Source: an uncultured Roseateles sp. (GTDB lineage Bacteria > Pseudomonadota > Gammaproteobacteria > Burkholderiales > Burkholderiaceae_C). From it: a stretch of 64,000 bases of DNA. Positions 20,941 through 30,260 of the stretch are shown in pieces. The notes beneath the pieces are model-generated. The model had not been told where the DNA came from. It made no database searches and saw nothing but the letters and a program-made list of their open reading frames with translations. How positions within the stretch are numbered: the first letter of the stretch is position 1; every line of letters starts with the position of its first letter. The translations under genes and the position numbers were made by a program. Location: the NCBI RefSeq assembly GCF_963422335.1, contig NZ_OY729424.1:4154001-4218000 (forward strand), read 5' to 3'.

Positions 20941-21534
20941 ATGATCCGAGCCGAAGCGCATTTGATTGAAGCCGCCTCCCGGGGTGACTCGGGCGCCGTG
21001 GCAAACCTGTTGACGGTGTGTCAGCCCGATCTGAAACGCTTCGCCCGGCGCACCTGCTCAACCACCGAAGACGCCGAAGACGCGGTGCAGATTGCGCTGT
21101 GGCAGCTCTACCGCAAGATCGGCGCCCTGCGCACCGTGGCCACCTTCGCCACCTGGATGTTTCGCATCGTCGAGCGCGAGTGCTACCGGCTCTACCGGGG
21201 CCGCAGCAGGACGGACGATCTGGACGAGCTGGCGCCACACGAGATGCCCAGTGCGCCGGCGTTGCCCACCGATCTGCGACTGGATCTGGTGCGCGCGATG
21301 GAGCGGCTCAGCCCGCCCTATCGCGAGGTCCTGCTGCTGCGCGATGTGCATGAGCTGACGGCGCCCGAGGTGGCCGCTCAGCTGGGGCTCAGCCTGGAGG
21401 CGGTGAAAAGCCGTTTGCACCGGGCCAGGGCTCAGGTGCGCGAGCATTTGCTGGCCAGCGGCTATTGGATGAAGGACGGCGCTCTTGAGCCCCGCGCCCT
21501 CGACGCCGATGGCTCCCCTCAAAAAGCCATATAG
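20941..21534 (+). CDS. ECF-type RNA polymerase sigma factor
   Basis: This 197-residue sigma-70 family protein has region 2 (about 20-85: AEDAVQIALWQLYRKIGALR, then FATWMFRIVERE) and region 4 (about 120-172: SPPYREVLLLRDVHELT, then AAQLGLSLEAVKSRLHRARA). Region 3 is absent, as in ECF sigmas. A GGAG ribosome site overlaps the end of the DUF2892 gene. Its last 16 bases overlap the convergent yitT gene. The regulon is not visible; the neighbouring redox genes are a plausible target. Confidence 0.93.
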   Translation: MIRAEAHLIEAASRGDSGAVANLLTVCQPDLKRFARRTCSTTEDAEDAVQIALWQLYRKIGALRTVATFATWMFRIVERECYRLYRGRSRTDDLDELAPHEMPSAPALPTDLRLDLVRAMERLSPPYREVLLLRDVHELTAPEVAAQLGLSLEAVKSRLHRARAQVREHLLASGYWMKDGALEPRALDADGSPQKAI

Positions 21535-22136
21535 CGCCCGGGCCTGTGGTTGACCGCGAGCGAGAAGTTCATCGCCGCCGCGGCCAGCACAGACAGGCCC
21601 AGCCGCTGGGCATCGATCCAGGGCCAGGCGGCCAGCAAGATCAAGGCATCGATGGCCATCTGCACGATGCCGGCGCGCCAGCCAAAGCGCTCCTGCAGCC
21701 ACAGCACCAGCACGTTGAGCCCGCCCAGGCTGGCGCGGTGGCGGAACAATATGATGAAGCCCGCCCCCACCAGCAGGCCCCCGGCGATGGCCGCGAACAG
21801 CGGATTGAGCGACTGCAGGCTGATCCAGCGTGGCAGCAACTCGCTGAGCAGGGACAGCAGGCTGACGGCGACAAAGGTCTTCACGGTGAAGCGCCGGCCC
21901 ATGCGCCGCCAGGCCAGCCAGTAGAACGGCAGATTGACCACGAACAACAGCGCGCCAAAGGGCAGACCGGTGGCGTAATGGGCCAGAAAGGCCAGGCCGA
22001 CGGTGCCGCCGGTGACCAGGCCCGCCTGGCGCAGCAGCAACAGGCCGATGGCCACGAACAGGGTGCCGGTGAGCAGGGCCTGGGCGTCATCGAACAGCGT
22101 GTGGCGGGGCGGTTTGGCCGGGGCAGCAACACTCAT
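21519..22136 (-). CDS. YitT family membrane protein (DUF161)
   Basis: This 205-residue inner-membrane protein has about five or six hydrophobic segments. The pattern LLLRQAGLVTGGTVGLAFLAHYATG is the family's N-terminal GG loop; FIILFRHRASLGGLNVLVLW is another marker. No biochemical role is established. It is last of a three-gene minus-strand unit; its ATG overlaps the DUF2788 stop by 4 bases. Its 3' end overlaps the sigma gene by 16 bases. Confidence 0.85.
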   Translation of the reverse strand: MSVAAPAKPPRHTLFDDAQALLTGTLFVAIGLLLLRQAGLVTGGTVGLAFLAHYATGLPFGALLFVVNLPFYWLAWRRMGRRFTVKTFVAVSLLSLLSELLPRWISLQSLNPLFAAIAGGLLVGAGFIILFRHRASLGGLNVLVLWLQERFGWRAGIVQMAIDALILLAAWPWIDAQRLGLSVLAAAAMNFSLAVNHRPGRYMAF

Positions 22137-22351
22137 TCGACAATGCCCGACATGAAAAACTTGATCAGGCCCTTGGCGGCAAAGCCGATCAACCCAACGC
22201 CCAGGCCGAGGAACAGCACAAAGGTGCCGAAACGGCCGGCCTTGGACTCACGGGCCAGCTGGAAGATGATGAAGACCATGTAGAGCATGAAGGCCGTGAC
22301 GCCGAAGCTCAGGCCGAACCAGGAGATCTGTTCTTCGGTGAAGCCGAACAT
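22133..22351 (-). CDS. Small membrane protein, DUF2788
   Basis: This 72-residue protein has two hydrophobic helices (about 10-30 and 44-66). The start MFGFTEEQISWFG is characteristic of DUF2788. The start ATG shares its A with the upstream stop (TGATG), and the gene's stop overlaps the next start (ATGA), so all three genes are coupled. The function is unknown. The longer open frame to 22498 is a shadow of the upstream gene. Confidence 0.82.
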   Translation of the reverse strand: MFGFTEEQISWFGLSFGVTAFMLYMVFIIFQLARESKAGRFGTFVLFLGLGVGLIGFAAKGLIKFFMSGIVE

Positions 22352-23148
22352 CAGGGCCGCTCCCGCAAACCCGAGCTGTCGACCACATCCCGGTAGGCAT
22401 GCCAGCTGGCATGGGCCAGCCAGGGGGCGATGACGACCAGACCCAGCAGCAGGGTGACGATGCCCAGACCCGTCAGCGCCAGCAGCAGCCCGGCCCACAG
22501 CGCCATCGGCAGGGGGTGTTCCATGACCACGCGCCAGCTGGTGAATACGGCGCCGAGCACTCCGATCTGGCGATCCAGCAGCAGCGGAATGGCCACCACG
22601 CTGGACGCGAACACCGGCGCGGCCAGCACCGCACCGAGGCCCAGCCAGAGTTCAAACAGATGGCCGCGCTCGGCCAGCACGACATGGCGCAGAAAGTCGG
22701 TTGGTGTGTTGACCAGTCCTGGCGCCAGGCCGGTGATCAGCGAGGCCGAGGTCATCACCCAGCCGGTGCCGGCAAAGGCCAGCAAAAGGCCGAACACGAT
22801 CAGGCGACCGTCATCGGGCTTCCAGGCGGCCATGGCCGTGCGCAACGAGGGCTTGTCGCCCCGCTCCAGCGCGCGGCTGACGGCATAGAGGCCGGTGGCC
22901 AGGATGGGTGCGACCAGCAAGAAACCCGAGAAAGCGCCGGCCAACAGCCAGAACTTGTGCCGCGCCACCCAGAACAGCAGCGCGCCGAACAGGGCCAGCA
23001 CCAGGCCATGCAGCAATCCTGGCAGCGGGCAGCGCATCAGGTCGGCCCAACCCCTCGCCAGCCAGCCCAGGGGGCGCAGCGCCGGAATCCGGCGCACGCC
23101 GAAGCTGCGAGACTCCTGAAGGGCTTTTTCGGTGAGACGATGGGTCAT
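22351..23148 (-). CDS. DUF2189 family (BPSS1780-like) membrane protein
   Basis: This 265-residue protein has six to seven hydrophobic segments. An N-terminal cytoplasmic stretch (SFGVRRIPALRPLGWLARGW) is conserved in the family, as is the GLYAVSRALERGDKPSL loop. Members are common in proteobacteria with no known role; a link to cytochrome oxidase or membrane stress is only speculation. It is first of the three-gene operon and divergent from a solute-binding protein. Confidence 0.8.
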   Translation of the reverse strand: MTHRLTEKALQESRSFGVRRIPALRPLGWLARGWADLMRCPLPGLLHGLVLALFGALLFWVARHKFWLLAGAFSGFLLVAPILATGLYAVSRALERGDKPSLRTAMAAWKPDDGRLIVFGLLLAFAGTGWVMTSASLITGLAPGLVNTPTDFLRHVVLAERGHLFELWLGLGAVLAAPVFASSVVAIPLLLDRQIGVLGAVFTSWRVVMEHPLPMALWAGLLLALTGLGIVTLLLGLVVIAPWLAHASWHAYRDVVDSSGLRERP

Positions 23149-23267
23149 TGAGCGCTATCCTGCCATGGGGCTGAGTGGTTCGGCTTGACGCAAGACAAGC
23201 CCGACCATGGTGCCATGGCTATGCTGAGCCCATCCACCCGCGCGCTTCTTGCACCAGGAGATTGCCA

Positions 23268-24041
23268 ATGCCACATCGTCTTGCCTGTGCCTGGGTGCTG
23301 GTCACCTCCGCTGTCCTGGCCCATGCCGGGGAGAAGGTCGTGCTGCTAGGCGATGACGACTATGCCCCCTATGCCTATGTCGAGAACGGCGAGTTCAAGG
23401 GCACGTATGTCGAGTTGCTCGGCAAGGCGGCGGAGCTGCTGAAGCCCGCCTACGAGGTGGAGCTCAGGCCCCGCCCCTGGAAGCGCGGGCTGGCGGATCT
23501 GGAAAGCGGGGCGGCCCTGGGCCTGTTCCCGCCCGGGCTCAAACGCGAGCGCGCCTACATCAGCCCCTATTCGGTGGTGCTGTATCGAGAAACCGTGGTG
23601 CTGTTCTGCAACCCCGACGTGATGGCCAAGCCACGCAAGCAGTTCCCGGACGATTTCAATGGCGTGACGGTGGGTGTCAACGCCGGCTTCCTGCTCTCGG
23701 CCCGGCTGATCGACGCCGCCAACGCCGGCAAGATCGTGCTGTCGGAAGCCAAGGGCAATGAGCCCAATCTCAAGAAGCTCGCCGCCAAGCGCATCGACTG
23801 CTATGCCAGCGACCGAGGCGCCGCCCTGCACACCGCCAGAAAATTGGGGTCAGACCCTGATTTTCGGGGCACCCGGCTGCTGGAGGCGGTGGAACTGTCC
23901 GGCGAAGACACCTTCATCGGCTACAGCATCAAGCACAGCCCACCCTACAAGGCCGACTTCATCGCCAAGATGAATGCTGCGCTGGAGATGGTCAAACGCA
24001 ACGGCACGGCGGCCAGAATCGAAAACAGCTACCTGAGGTAG
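23268..24041 (+). CDS. Periplasmic solute-binding protein, family 3
   Basis: This 257-residue protein starts at the ATG at 23268, supported by AGGAG (23256-23260, 7 bases upstream). It has a signal peptide of about 19 residues (ending LAHAGEK) and the type 2 periplasmic-binding fold of amino-acid ABC receptors. GDDDYAPYAYVENGEFKGTY is the family opening. No permease or ATPase is nearby, so it may work as a sensor or with distant partners. A 27-bp REP-like palindrome lies inside the gene (23839-23865) and is translated in frame as part of KLGSDPDF. Confidence 0.84.
   Translation: MPHRLACAWVLVTSAVLAHAGEKVVLLGDDDYAPYAYVENGEFKGTYVELLGKAAELLKPAYEVELRPRPWKRGLADLESGAALGLFPPGLKRERAYISPYSVVLYRETVVLFCNPDVMAKPRKQFPDDFNGVTVGVNAGFLLSARLIDAANAGKIVLSEAKGNEPNLKKLAAKRIDCYASDRGAALHTARKLGSDPDFRGTRLLEAVELSGEDTFIGYSIKHSPPYKADFIAKMNAALEMVKRNGTAARIENSYLR
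23839..23865. repeat. REP-like palindrome inside the solute-binding protein gene
   Basis: The outer arms are GAAAAT (23839-23844) and ATTTTC (23860-23865); the inner arms are GGGTC (23847-23851) and GACCC (23853-23857), centred on A23852. The core GGGTCAGACCC resembles short repeats scattered in betaproteobacterial genomes near REP-associated tyrosine transposases, from memory. It keeps the reading frame open. AT-rich arms differ from the surrounding codons. Confidence 0.7.
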
Positions 24042-24056
24042 CTGTCTGGGTGTTCA

Positions 24057-24119
24057 GCCCGGTCGCTTGCAGGCGACCGGGCCTTCGGCAGGCGTCGTGC
24101 AAGCCGCAGGGCTTGCACG
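24057..24119. terminator. Two tandem hairpins between convergent genes
   Basis: Hairpin 1 is GCCCGGTCGC (24057-24066) with GCGACCGGGC (24073-24082). Hairpin 2 is CGTGCAAGCC (24096-24105) with GGCTTGCACG (24110-24119), loop GCAG. Both stems are perfect 10-bp pairs. They lie between the solute-binding gene and the CBS gene, both ending here. T-runs are weak, so termination could be partly factor-assisted. Confidence 0.65.
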
Positions 24120-24129
24120 CGGTCCGGCC

Positions 24130-24597
24130 TCAGGTCTTTCCGTCCTCGGCCGGCGCCTCTTGCTCGACCGGCCAGTCGCGGATATAGGCCTTGAGCATGC
24201 GGTTCTCGAAGTCCTGGCTGTCAACCACGGCCTTGGCCACGTCGTAGAACGAGATCACGCCCATCAGCGTGCGGCCGTTGAGCGCGGGCATATAGCGGGC
24301 GTGCCGGCCCAGCATCATGCGGCGCACCTCGTCGATCTCGGTCTCGGGCGTGCAGGTCAGCGGATGGTCATCCATCACGGTGCGCACAAGCAGGGTGCCG
24401 ACGGAGCCACCATTCCTGACCACCGCGGCGATCACCTCGCGGAAGGTCAGCATGCCGACCAGGTCGCCATGCTCCATCACCACCAGGGAACCGATGTCGC
24501 TTTCGGCCATGGCCGTGACAGCGCGAGACAACGCTTCATCGGGTGACACGGTGAACAGCGTGCCGCCTTTGACGCGCAAGATATCAACGACTTTCAT
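24130..24597 (-). CDS. Tandem CBS domain protein
   Basis: This 155-residue protein consists of two CBS domains (about residues 8-62 and 75-130) that usually bind adenine nucleotides. The motifs ESDIGSLVVMEHGDLVGMLT and RHARYMPALNGRTLMGVIS are clear. No catalytic domain is attached, so it is probably a regulatory or scavenging unit. A GGAG ribosome site precedes the ATG. It is divergent from the sulfhydrylase gene across 93 bases. Confidence 0.88.
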   Translation of the reverse strand: MKVVDILRVKGGTLFTVSPDEALSRAVTAMAESDIGSLVVMEHGDLVGMLTFREVIAAVVRNGGSVGTLLVRTVMDDHPLTCTPETEIDEVRRMMLGRHARYMPALNGRTLMGVISFYDVAKAVVDSQDFENRMLKAYIRDWPVEQEAPAEDGKT

Positions 24598-24690
24598 GGG
24601 GGTCTCCTCGCCCTGTATGGGTCAGCAGTGGCTGCGAATCTTGTGGCCAACATAGCACACAATCGAGGCTATCAACACCCCGGAGACACC

Positions 24691-26001
24691 ATGTCTGGAT
24701 ACGCCGATCCCGGCTTCGACACGCTGGCCCTGCACGCCGGCACCGCCCCCGATGCGGCCACCGGCGCACGTGCCGTGCCCTTGCACCTGACGACCTCGTT
24801 CGTGTTCGAAAACAGCGAGCATGCGGCCTCGCTGTTCAATATGGAGCGGCCCGGCCACGTCTACAGCCGTATCTCCAATCCGACCACGGCCGTGTTCGAG
24901 GAACGCGTGGCCGCGCTCGAAGGCGGCGCCGGCTCAATAGCCACCGCCAGTGGCCAGGCGGCCTTGCATCTGGCCATTGCCACCCTCTGCGGCGCGGGCT
25001 CGCACATCGTGTCAAGCAGCGCGCTCTATGGCGGCTCGCACAATCTGCTGCACTACACCCTGTCGCGTTTCGGCATCGCCACCACCTTCGTCAAGCCGGG
25101 CGATCTGGACGCCTGGCGCGCGGCAATCCGCCCCAACACCAAGCTGCTGTTCGGCGAGACCCTGGGCAACCCGGGCCTGGACGTGCTGGACATCCCCAAC
25201 ATCTCGCAGATCGCCCACGAGGCCGGCCTGCCGCTGCTGGTTGACTCGACCCTGACCACGCCCTATCTGATCAAGCCCTTCGAGCACGGCGCCGATCTGG
25301 TCTATCACTCGGCGACCAAGTTCCTGTCCGGCCACGGCACGGTGATCGGCGGGGTGCTGGTGGACAGCGGTATGTTCGACTGGGACGCGGCCCATGCCAA
25401 GCACGGCCTGTTCCCCGAGCTGTGCGAGCCCTATGCCGGCTTCCACGGCATGACCTTCACCGAAGAGAGCACGGTCGGCGCCTTCCTGCTGCGTGCCCGC
25501 CGCGAGGGCCTGCGCGACTTCGGCGCCTGCATGAGCCCGCACACCGCCTGGCTGATTCTGCAGGGCATCGAAACCCTGTCGCTGCGCATGGAACGCCATG
25601 TGGCGAATGCGCGCAAGGTGGCGCAGTTCCTGGCCGCGCATCCACTGGTCGAGAGTGTCGGCTATCCGGACCTGGAGTCTCATCCCAGCCATGCCTTGGC
25701 CAGGCAACTGCTGCCGCGCGGCGCCGGCTCCGTGTTCAGCTTCAACCTGAAGGGCTCGCGCAAGCAGGGCAAGGCCTTCATCGAGGCGTTGAAGATCTTC
25801 TCCCACCTGGCCAATGTCGGCGATTGCCGCTCGCTGGTCATACACCCGGCCAGCACCACCCACTTCCGCATGGACGATGCGGCGCTGGCCCAGGCCGGCA
25901 TCACGGCCGGCACGATACGGTTGTCGATAGGCCTGGAAGACGCCGACGATCTGCTCGACGATCTGAAGCGTGCCCTGAAGACCGCGGAGAAGGCGCAATG
26001 A
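24691..26001 (+). CDS. PLP-dependent O-acetylhomoserine sulfhydrylase-like enzyme
   Basis: This 436-residue enzyme of the Cys/Met metabolism PLP family probably makes homocysteine from O-acetyl- or O-succinylhomoserine and sulphide. GFDTLALHAGTAPDAATGA opens the protein. The PLP lysine is Lys210 in HSATKFLSGHG, and the SGQAALHLA phosphate loop is present. Length fits O-acetylhomoserine aminocarboxypropyltransferases (about 425-440). The ATG at 24691 has GGAG 6 bases upstream. The next gene overlaps its stop (ATGA). Gene choice metY/metZ cannot be settled from sequence alone. Confidence 0.9.
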   Translation: MSGYADPGFDTLALHAGTAPDAATGARAVPLHLTTSFVFENSEHAASLFNMERPGHVYSRISNPTTAVFEERVAALEGGAGSIATASGQAALHLAIATLCGAGSHIVSSSALYGGSHNLLHYTLSRFGIATTFVKPGDLDAWRAAIRPNTKLLFGETLGNPGLDVLDIPNISQIAHEAGLPLLVDSTLTTPYLIKPFEHGADLVYHSATKFLSGHGTVIGGVLVDSGMFDWDAAHAKHGLFPELCEPYAGFHGMTFTEESTVGAFLLRARREGLRDFGACMSPHTAWLILQGIETLSLRMERHVANARKVAQFLAAHPLVESVGYPDLESHPSHALARQLLPRGAGSVFSFNLKGSRKQGKAFIEALKIFSHLANVGDCRSLVIHPASTTHFRMDDAALAQAGITAGTIRLSIGLEDADDLLDDLKRALKTAEKAQ

Positions 26002-26801
26002 AGCTGCTCGTCAATAACATCGAGGCCTATGCCTACACCGGCGGCAAGCCCTTCGACCCCGCCCTGCCCTGCATTGTCTTCATCCATGGCGCCATCCATG
26101 ACCACAGCGACTGGACCCTGCTGGCCCGCTGGTTCGCCCACCGTGGCCACAGCGTGCTGGCGGTTGATCTGCCGGGCCATGGGCGCAGTGGTGGCCAGCC
26201 GCTGGCCGACATGCCGGCGCTGGCCCGCTGGGTGCTGGCCCTGCTGGACGCCGCCGGCGTCGAGCGCGCCGCGCTGGTGGGCCACAGCATGGGCTCGCTG
26301 ATCGCACTGGCCGCGGCCGGCCTGGCGCCGCAGCGGGTCAGCCATCTGGTGATGCTGGGCACGGCCTATCCGATGAAGGTCTCGGACGCGCTGCTCAGCA
26401 CCGCCCGCGAGCGACCGCTGCTGGCCATAGACATGGTCAACAGCTTCTCGCACTCGACCTGGGCGCCCAAGCCCTCCCACCCCGGCCCGGGTACCTGGCT
26501 GCATGGCGCCGAGCGGGCGCTGATGCGGCGCACCCAGGCGGGCCAGACGGGGCTCAACCTGTTCGAGCACGACTTCCAGCTGTGCAACAGCTATGACCAG
26601 GGTTTGAACGATGCCGCCAGGCTCGGGTGCCCGAGCACGCTGATTCTGGGCACCCGCGATCAGATGACCTCTCCGAAGCAGACCAAGGAACTGGCCGCCG
26701 CGCTGAAGGCCAGGGTGCTGATGGTCGATGCGGGGCATTCACTGATGACGGAGGCACCCGAGCAGGTGTTGAATGCGATGAGGCAGGCGCTGGGCGTCTG
26801 A
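25998..26801 (+). CDS. Alpha/beta hydrolase
   Basis: This 267-residue protein has the alpha/beta-hydrolase fold. The nucleophile elbow is GHSMGS, the oxyanion region HGAIHDHSDW, and the catalytic His lies in DAGHSLMTEAPEQ. The acidic residue is likely in LGTRDQM. The ATG at 25998 overlaps the sulfhydrylase stop (ATGA). The much longer open frame from 25422 is a shadow. The substrate is unknown; coupling to a homocysteine-type enzyme suggests a related metabolic step, which is inference. Confidence 0.88.
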   Translation: MKLLVNNIEAYAYTGGKPFDPALPCIVFIHGAIHDHSDWTLLARWFAHRGHSVLAVDLPGHGRSGGQPLADMPALARWVLALLDAAGVERAALVGHSMGSLIALAAAGLAPQRVSHLVMLGTAYPMKVSDALLSTARERPLLAIDMVNSFSHSTWAPKPSHPGPGTWLHGAERALMRRTQAGQTGLNLFEHDFQLCNSYDQGLNDAARLGCPSTLILGTRDQMTSPKQTKELAAALKARVLMVDAGHSLMTEAPEQVLNAMRQALGV

Positions 26802-26816
26802 ACCAGGAGAGCGCAG

Positions 26817-27137
26817 ATGGACACCGCCACCGATCCCAAGACCCTGCAGAGCTTTGCGGAGTTCTACCCCTTCTACCTGAGCGAACACCGCAACCCGACC
26901 TGCCGGCGCCTGCACTTCCTGGGCAGCACGCTGGTGCTGGTGTGCCTGGCGATGCTGCTGGCCACCGGCCAGTTGCGCTTCGTGCTGTACGCGCTGCTTT
27001 GCGGCTATGGTTTCGCCTGGATCGGCCACTTCGTGTTCGAGAAGAACCGGCCCGCCTCGTTCAAGCGCCCCCTCTACAGCTTCATGGGCGACTGGGCGAT
27101 GTACAAGGACATCTGGACTGGCAAGGTGCCGTTCTAG
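26817..27137 (+). CDS. Mpo1-like (DUF962) membrane protein
   Basis: This 106-residue protein has two hydrophobic segments. It carries conserved family residues in FYLSEHRNPTCRRLHFLG and GHFVFEKNRPASF, with two histidine sites. The family includes yeast Mpo1, an iron-dependent 2-hydroxy fatty acid dioxygenase; whether this bacterial member has that activity is not shown. It follows the hydrolase by 15 bases and is probably cotranscribed. Its stop overlaps the convergent ompV-like gene's stop by 4 bases. Confidence 0.85.
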   Translation: MDTATDPKTLQSFAEFYPFYLSEHRNPTCRRLHFLGSTLVLVCLAMLLATGQLRFVLYALLCGYGFAWIGHFVFEKNRPASFKRPLYSFMGDWAMYKDIWTGKVPF

Positions 27138-27964
27138 TCGGCCTGCCAGCGGCAGCAGCGGTAGGCCAGCCCCAGACTGACCGAGTTGCCGCTGCGCTGG
27201 TGCACCAGGGGGCTGCGCGCCGCGTCCGACAGCAGCTGCGAGGTGCCGGCGGCGCCGAACAGTATCCAGCGCGAGGTCAGTGCATGGGTGAAGCCCACAC
27301 CGGCATGCACGTCGCGCAAGCCGGCGCCCGCCTGGTAGGCCGGCAGTCCGGAGCTGAGCGAGCCCTCCGGGCTGATGCCGAAATAGCTCTGCATATTGCG
27401 CGCGGTGCCTGCGGTGAGGCCGGCGCCGGCGGTCCACTCGGTGTGGCGGGTCTGGCGCAGGCGGTAGCCGATGTCCATGTTCAGCACCCCGCCGCCAGCC
27501 CGCCCGGCCACGTCTTGCGACCAGGCCGCAGAGGCCAGCCACTCGGGCGCCAGCGCATAGCTGGCAAACAGCCGCGCACGCAGCGTGCGCTTCACGTCGG
27601 GCAGCCCCTGGAACTGGATCGAGTCGCTGGATTTGCGGCCGCTGTCGACGCGAAACGCGGCCCCCAGCCGAAACGCCGAGTTCTTGATCAATTCGGTGCT
27701 GGCGCCCGGCCCCTGCACGTCTTCGCCGAAACCCATCACCTGGCCCGCGCCCGAGGTGCTGAAACGCCAGCGGCCATACTGCAACGCCCACAGCGGCTTG
27801 GGGGCGGTCTTGTTGCTCACCGCGCCTGGATACTCGGGGCTGTTGGTCAGGTTGACGCCGACGACATAGTCCCAGTGCGGCGCCGCGGCGGCTTGGGCCC
27901 GCGCATCGCAGGCAAGTACTGCCCCCAGCAGCGGGGAAACAACGAAGCTGAGGCGGCGCATCAT
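27134..27964 (-). CDS. MipA/OmpV family outer membrane protein
   Basis: This 276-residue protein has a signal peptide (about 1-25, ending ARAQAAAAP) and then the MipA/OmpV beta-barrel pattern, starting WDYVVGVNLTNSPEYPG. Alternating aromatic strands continue to the C terminus, which ends in the barrel sequence YRCCRWQAD rather than the usual Phe. Members help scaffold murein enzymes or act as small pores; the role here is not known. It is monocistronic and convergent with the Mpo1-like gene. Confidence 0.85.
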   Translation of the reverse strand: MMRRLSFVVSPLLGAVLACDARAQAAAAPHWDYVVGVNLTNSPEYPGAVSNKTAPKPLWALQYGRWRFSTSGAGQVMGFGEDVQGPGASTELIKNSAFRLGAAFRVDSGRKSSDSIQFQGLPDVKRTLRARLFASYALAPEWLASAAWSQDVAGRAGGGVLNMDIGYRLRQTRHTEWTAGAGLTAGTARNMQSYFGISPEGSLSSGLPAYQAGAGLRDVHAGVGFTHALTSRWILFGAAGTSQLLSDAARSPLVHQRSGNSVSLGLAYRCCRWQAD

Positions 27965-27994
27965 GAGTGCAGCATAGCAGCGCGGCCGTCTGTG

Positions 27995-28936
27995 CTACGC
28001 AGCCGCCTTGAGGTGGGTCAACATATCGCGCACCATGGCCTGCAGATCGTAGTCGGCCTTCCAGCCCCAGTCGGTTTGTGCCGCGCTATCGTCTATCGAT
28101 TGCGGCCAGCTCGCGGCGATGGCCTGGCGGAAGTCGGGTGCGTAGCTGATCTCGAAGCCGGGCAGCTCGGCACGGATGGCCGCCGCGATCTGTGCCGGCG
28201 TGAAGCTGACGCCGGCCAGGTTGTAGCTGTCGCGCTGCCGGATGCTGGCAGCCGGCGCCTCCATCAGCTCGATGGTGGCGCGCAGCGCGTCCGGCATGTA
28301 CATCATCGGCAAGGCCTGGCCCTCTTCGAGGAAGCAGGTGTAGCGACCACTCTTCAAGGCCTGATGGAAGATGTCCACCGCGTAGTCGGTGGTGCCGCCG
28401 CCGGGGGGGGTCTTGTAGCTGATCAGGCCCGGATAGCGCAGGCTGCGCACATCGACGCCGTGGTTGGCGTGGTACCAGGCGCACCAGCGCTCGCCGGCCA
28501 GCTTGGAGATGCCGTAGACGGTGGTCGGGTCCATCACGGTGGACTGGGGGGTGTGCTGCTGCGGCGTGGTCGGGCCGAAGGCGGCGATGGAGCTGGGCCA
28601 GAAAATGCGGTCCATGCGCATCTGGCGCGCCAGCTCCAGCACATTCAGCAGGCCCACCATATTCAGGTTCCAGGCCCATTGCGGATGCTTCTCGCCGCTG
28701 GCCGACAGGGCCGCGGCCAGGTGGTAGATCTGGGTGATCTCGTGGCGCTGTGCCACCGAGGTCAGTGCCGCGGCGTCGGTCACGTCCAGCATCTCGTGGC
28801 GCAGGCCGGGCACACGGCCGGTGGGGGCCACATCGCTGGTGATGACGCGGTCGAAGCCGTGCTTCTGCGCCAGGCTCAGCGCCAGTTCGGTGCCGATCTG
28901 GCCGTTCGCGCCGATGATCAATATCTTGGGGCTCAT
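27995..28936 (-). CDS. tdh: L-threonine 3-dehydrogenase, SDR (epimerase-like) type
   Basis: This 313-residue extended short-chain dehydrogenase oxidises L-threonine to 2-amino-3-ketobutyrate with NAD+. The Rossmann motif GANGQIG is at residues 9-15, and the catalytic YGISK (Tyr-x-x-x-Lys) follows. The SSIAAFGP, PGLISYKTPPGGGTTDYAV and MMYMPDALRA motifs are those of the GalE-like threonine dehydrogenases. It lies 10 bases after kbl, which uses its product, so the pair forms one threonine-to-glycine unit. This type differs from the zinc-dependent Tdh of E. coli. Confidence 0.93.
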   Translation of the reverse strand: MSPKILIIGANGQIGTELALSLAQKHGFDRVITSDVAPTGRVPGLRHEMLDVTDAAALTSVAQRHEITQIYHLAAALSASGEKHPQWAWNLNMVGLLNVLELARQMRMDRIFWPSSIAAFGPTTPQQHTPQSTVMDPTTVYGISKLAGERWCAWYHANHGVDVRSLRYPGLISYKTPPGGGTTDYAVDIFHQALKSGRYTCFLEEGQALPMMYMPDALRATIELMEAPAASIRQRDSYNLAGVSFTPAQIAAAIRAELPGFEISYAPDFRQAIAASWPQSIDDSAAQTDWGWKADYDLQAMVRDMLTHLKAAA

Positions 28937-28946
28937 GGATGCATCC

Positions 28947-30149
<1,203 letters not shown>

Positions 30150-30196
30150 GGTCGGGCTCCTGGTGCACAATCGTGCAAATCCGCTAAACAGAACAT

Positions 30197-30214
30197 AGTT
30201 CGATATATCGAACT
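30197..30214. promoter_or_regulatory. 18-bp perfect palindrome between kbl and the XRE regulator (candidate operator)
   Basis: AGTTCGATATATCGAACT reads the same on both strands. It lies 48 bases before the kbl ATG and 47 bases before the regulator ATG. It overlaps plausible promoter elements of both genes (TATGTT on the minus strand, TATCTA on the plus strand). The XRE regulator encoded next door is the obvious candidate binder. The palindrome is direct; the binding is inference. Confidence 0.75.
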
Positions 30215-30260
30215 TTTGTACAGTATCTAAGATTTGCTTTTTCAGGTCAAGCCTACGCCT

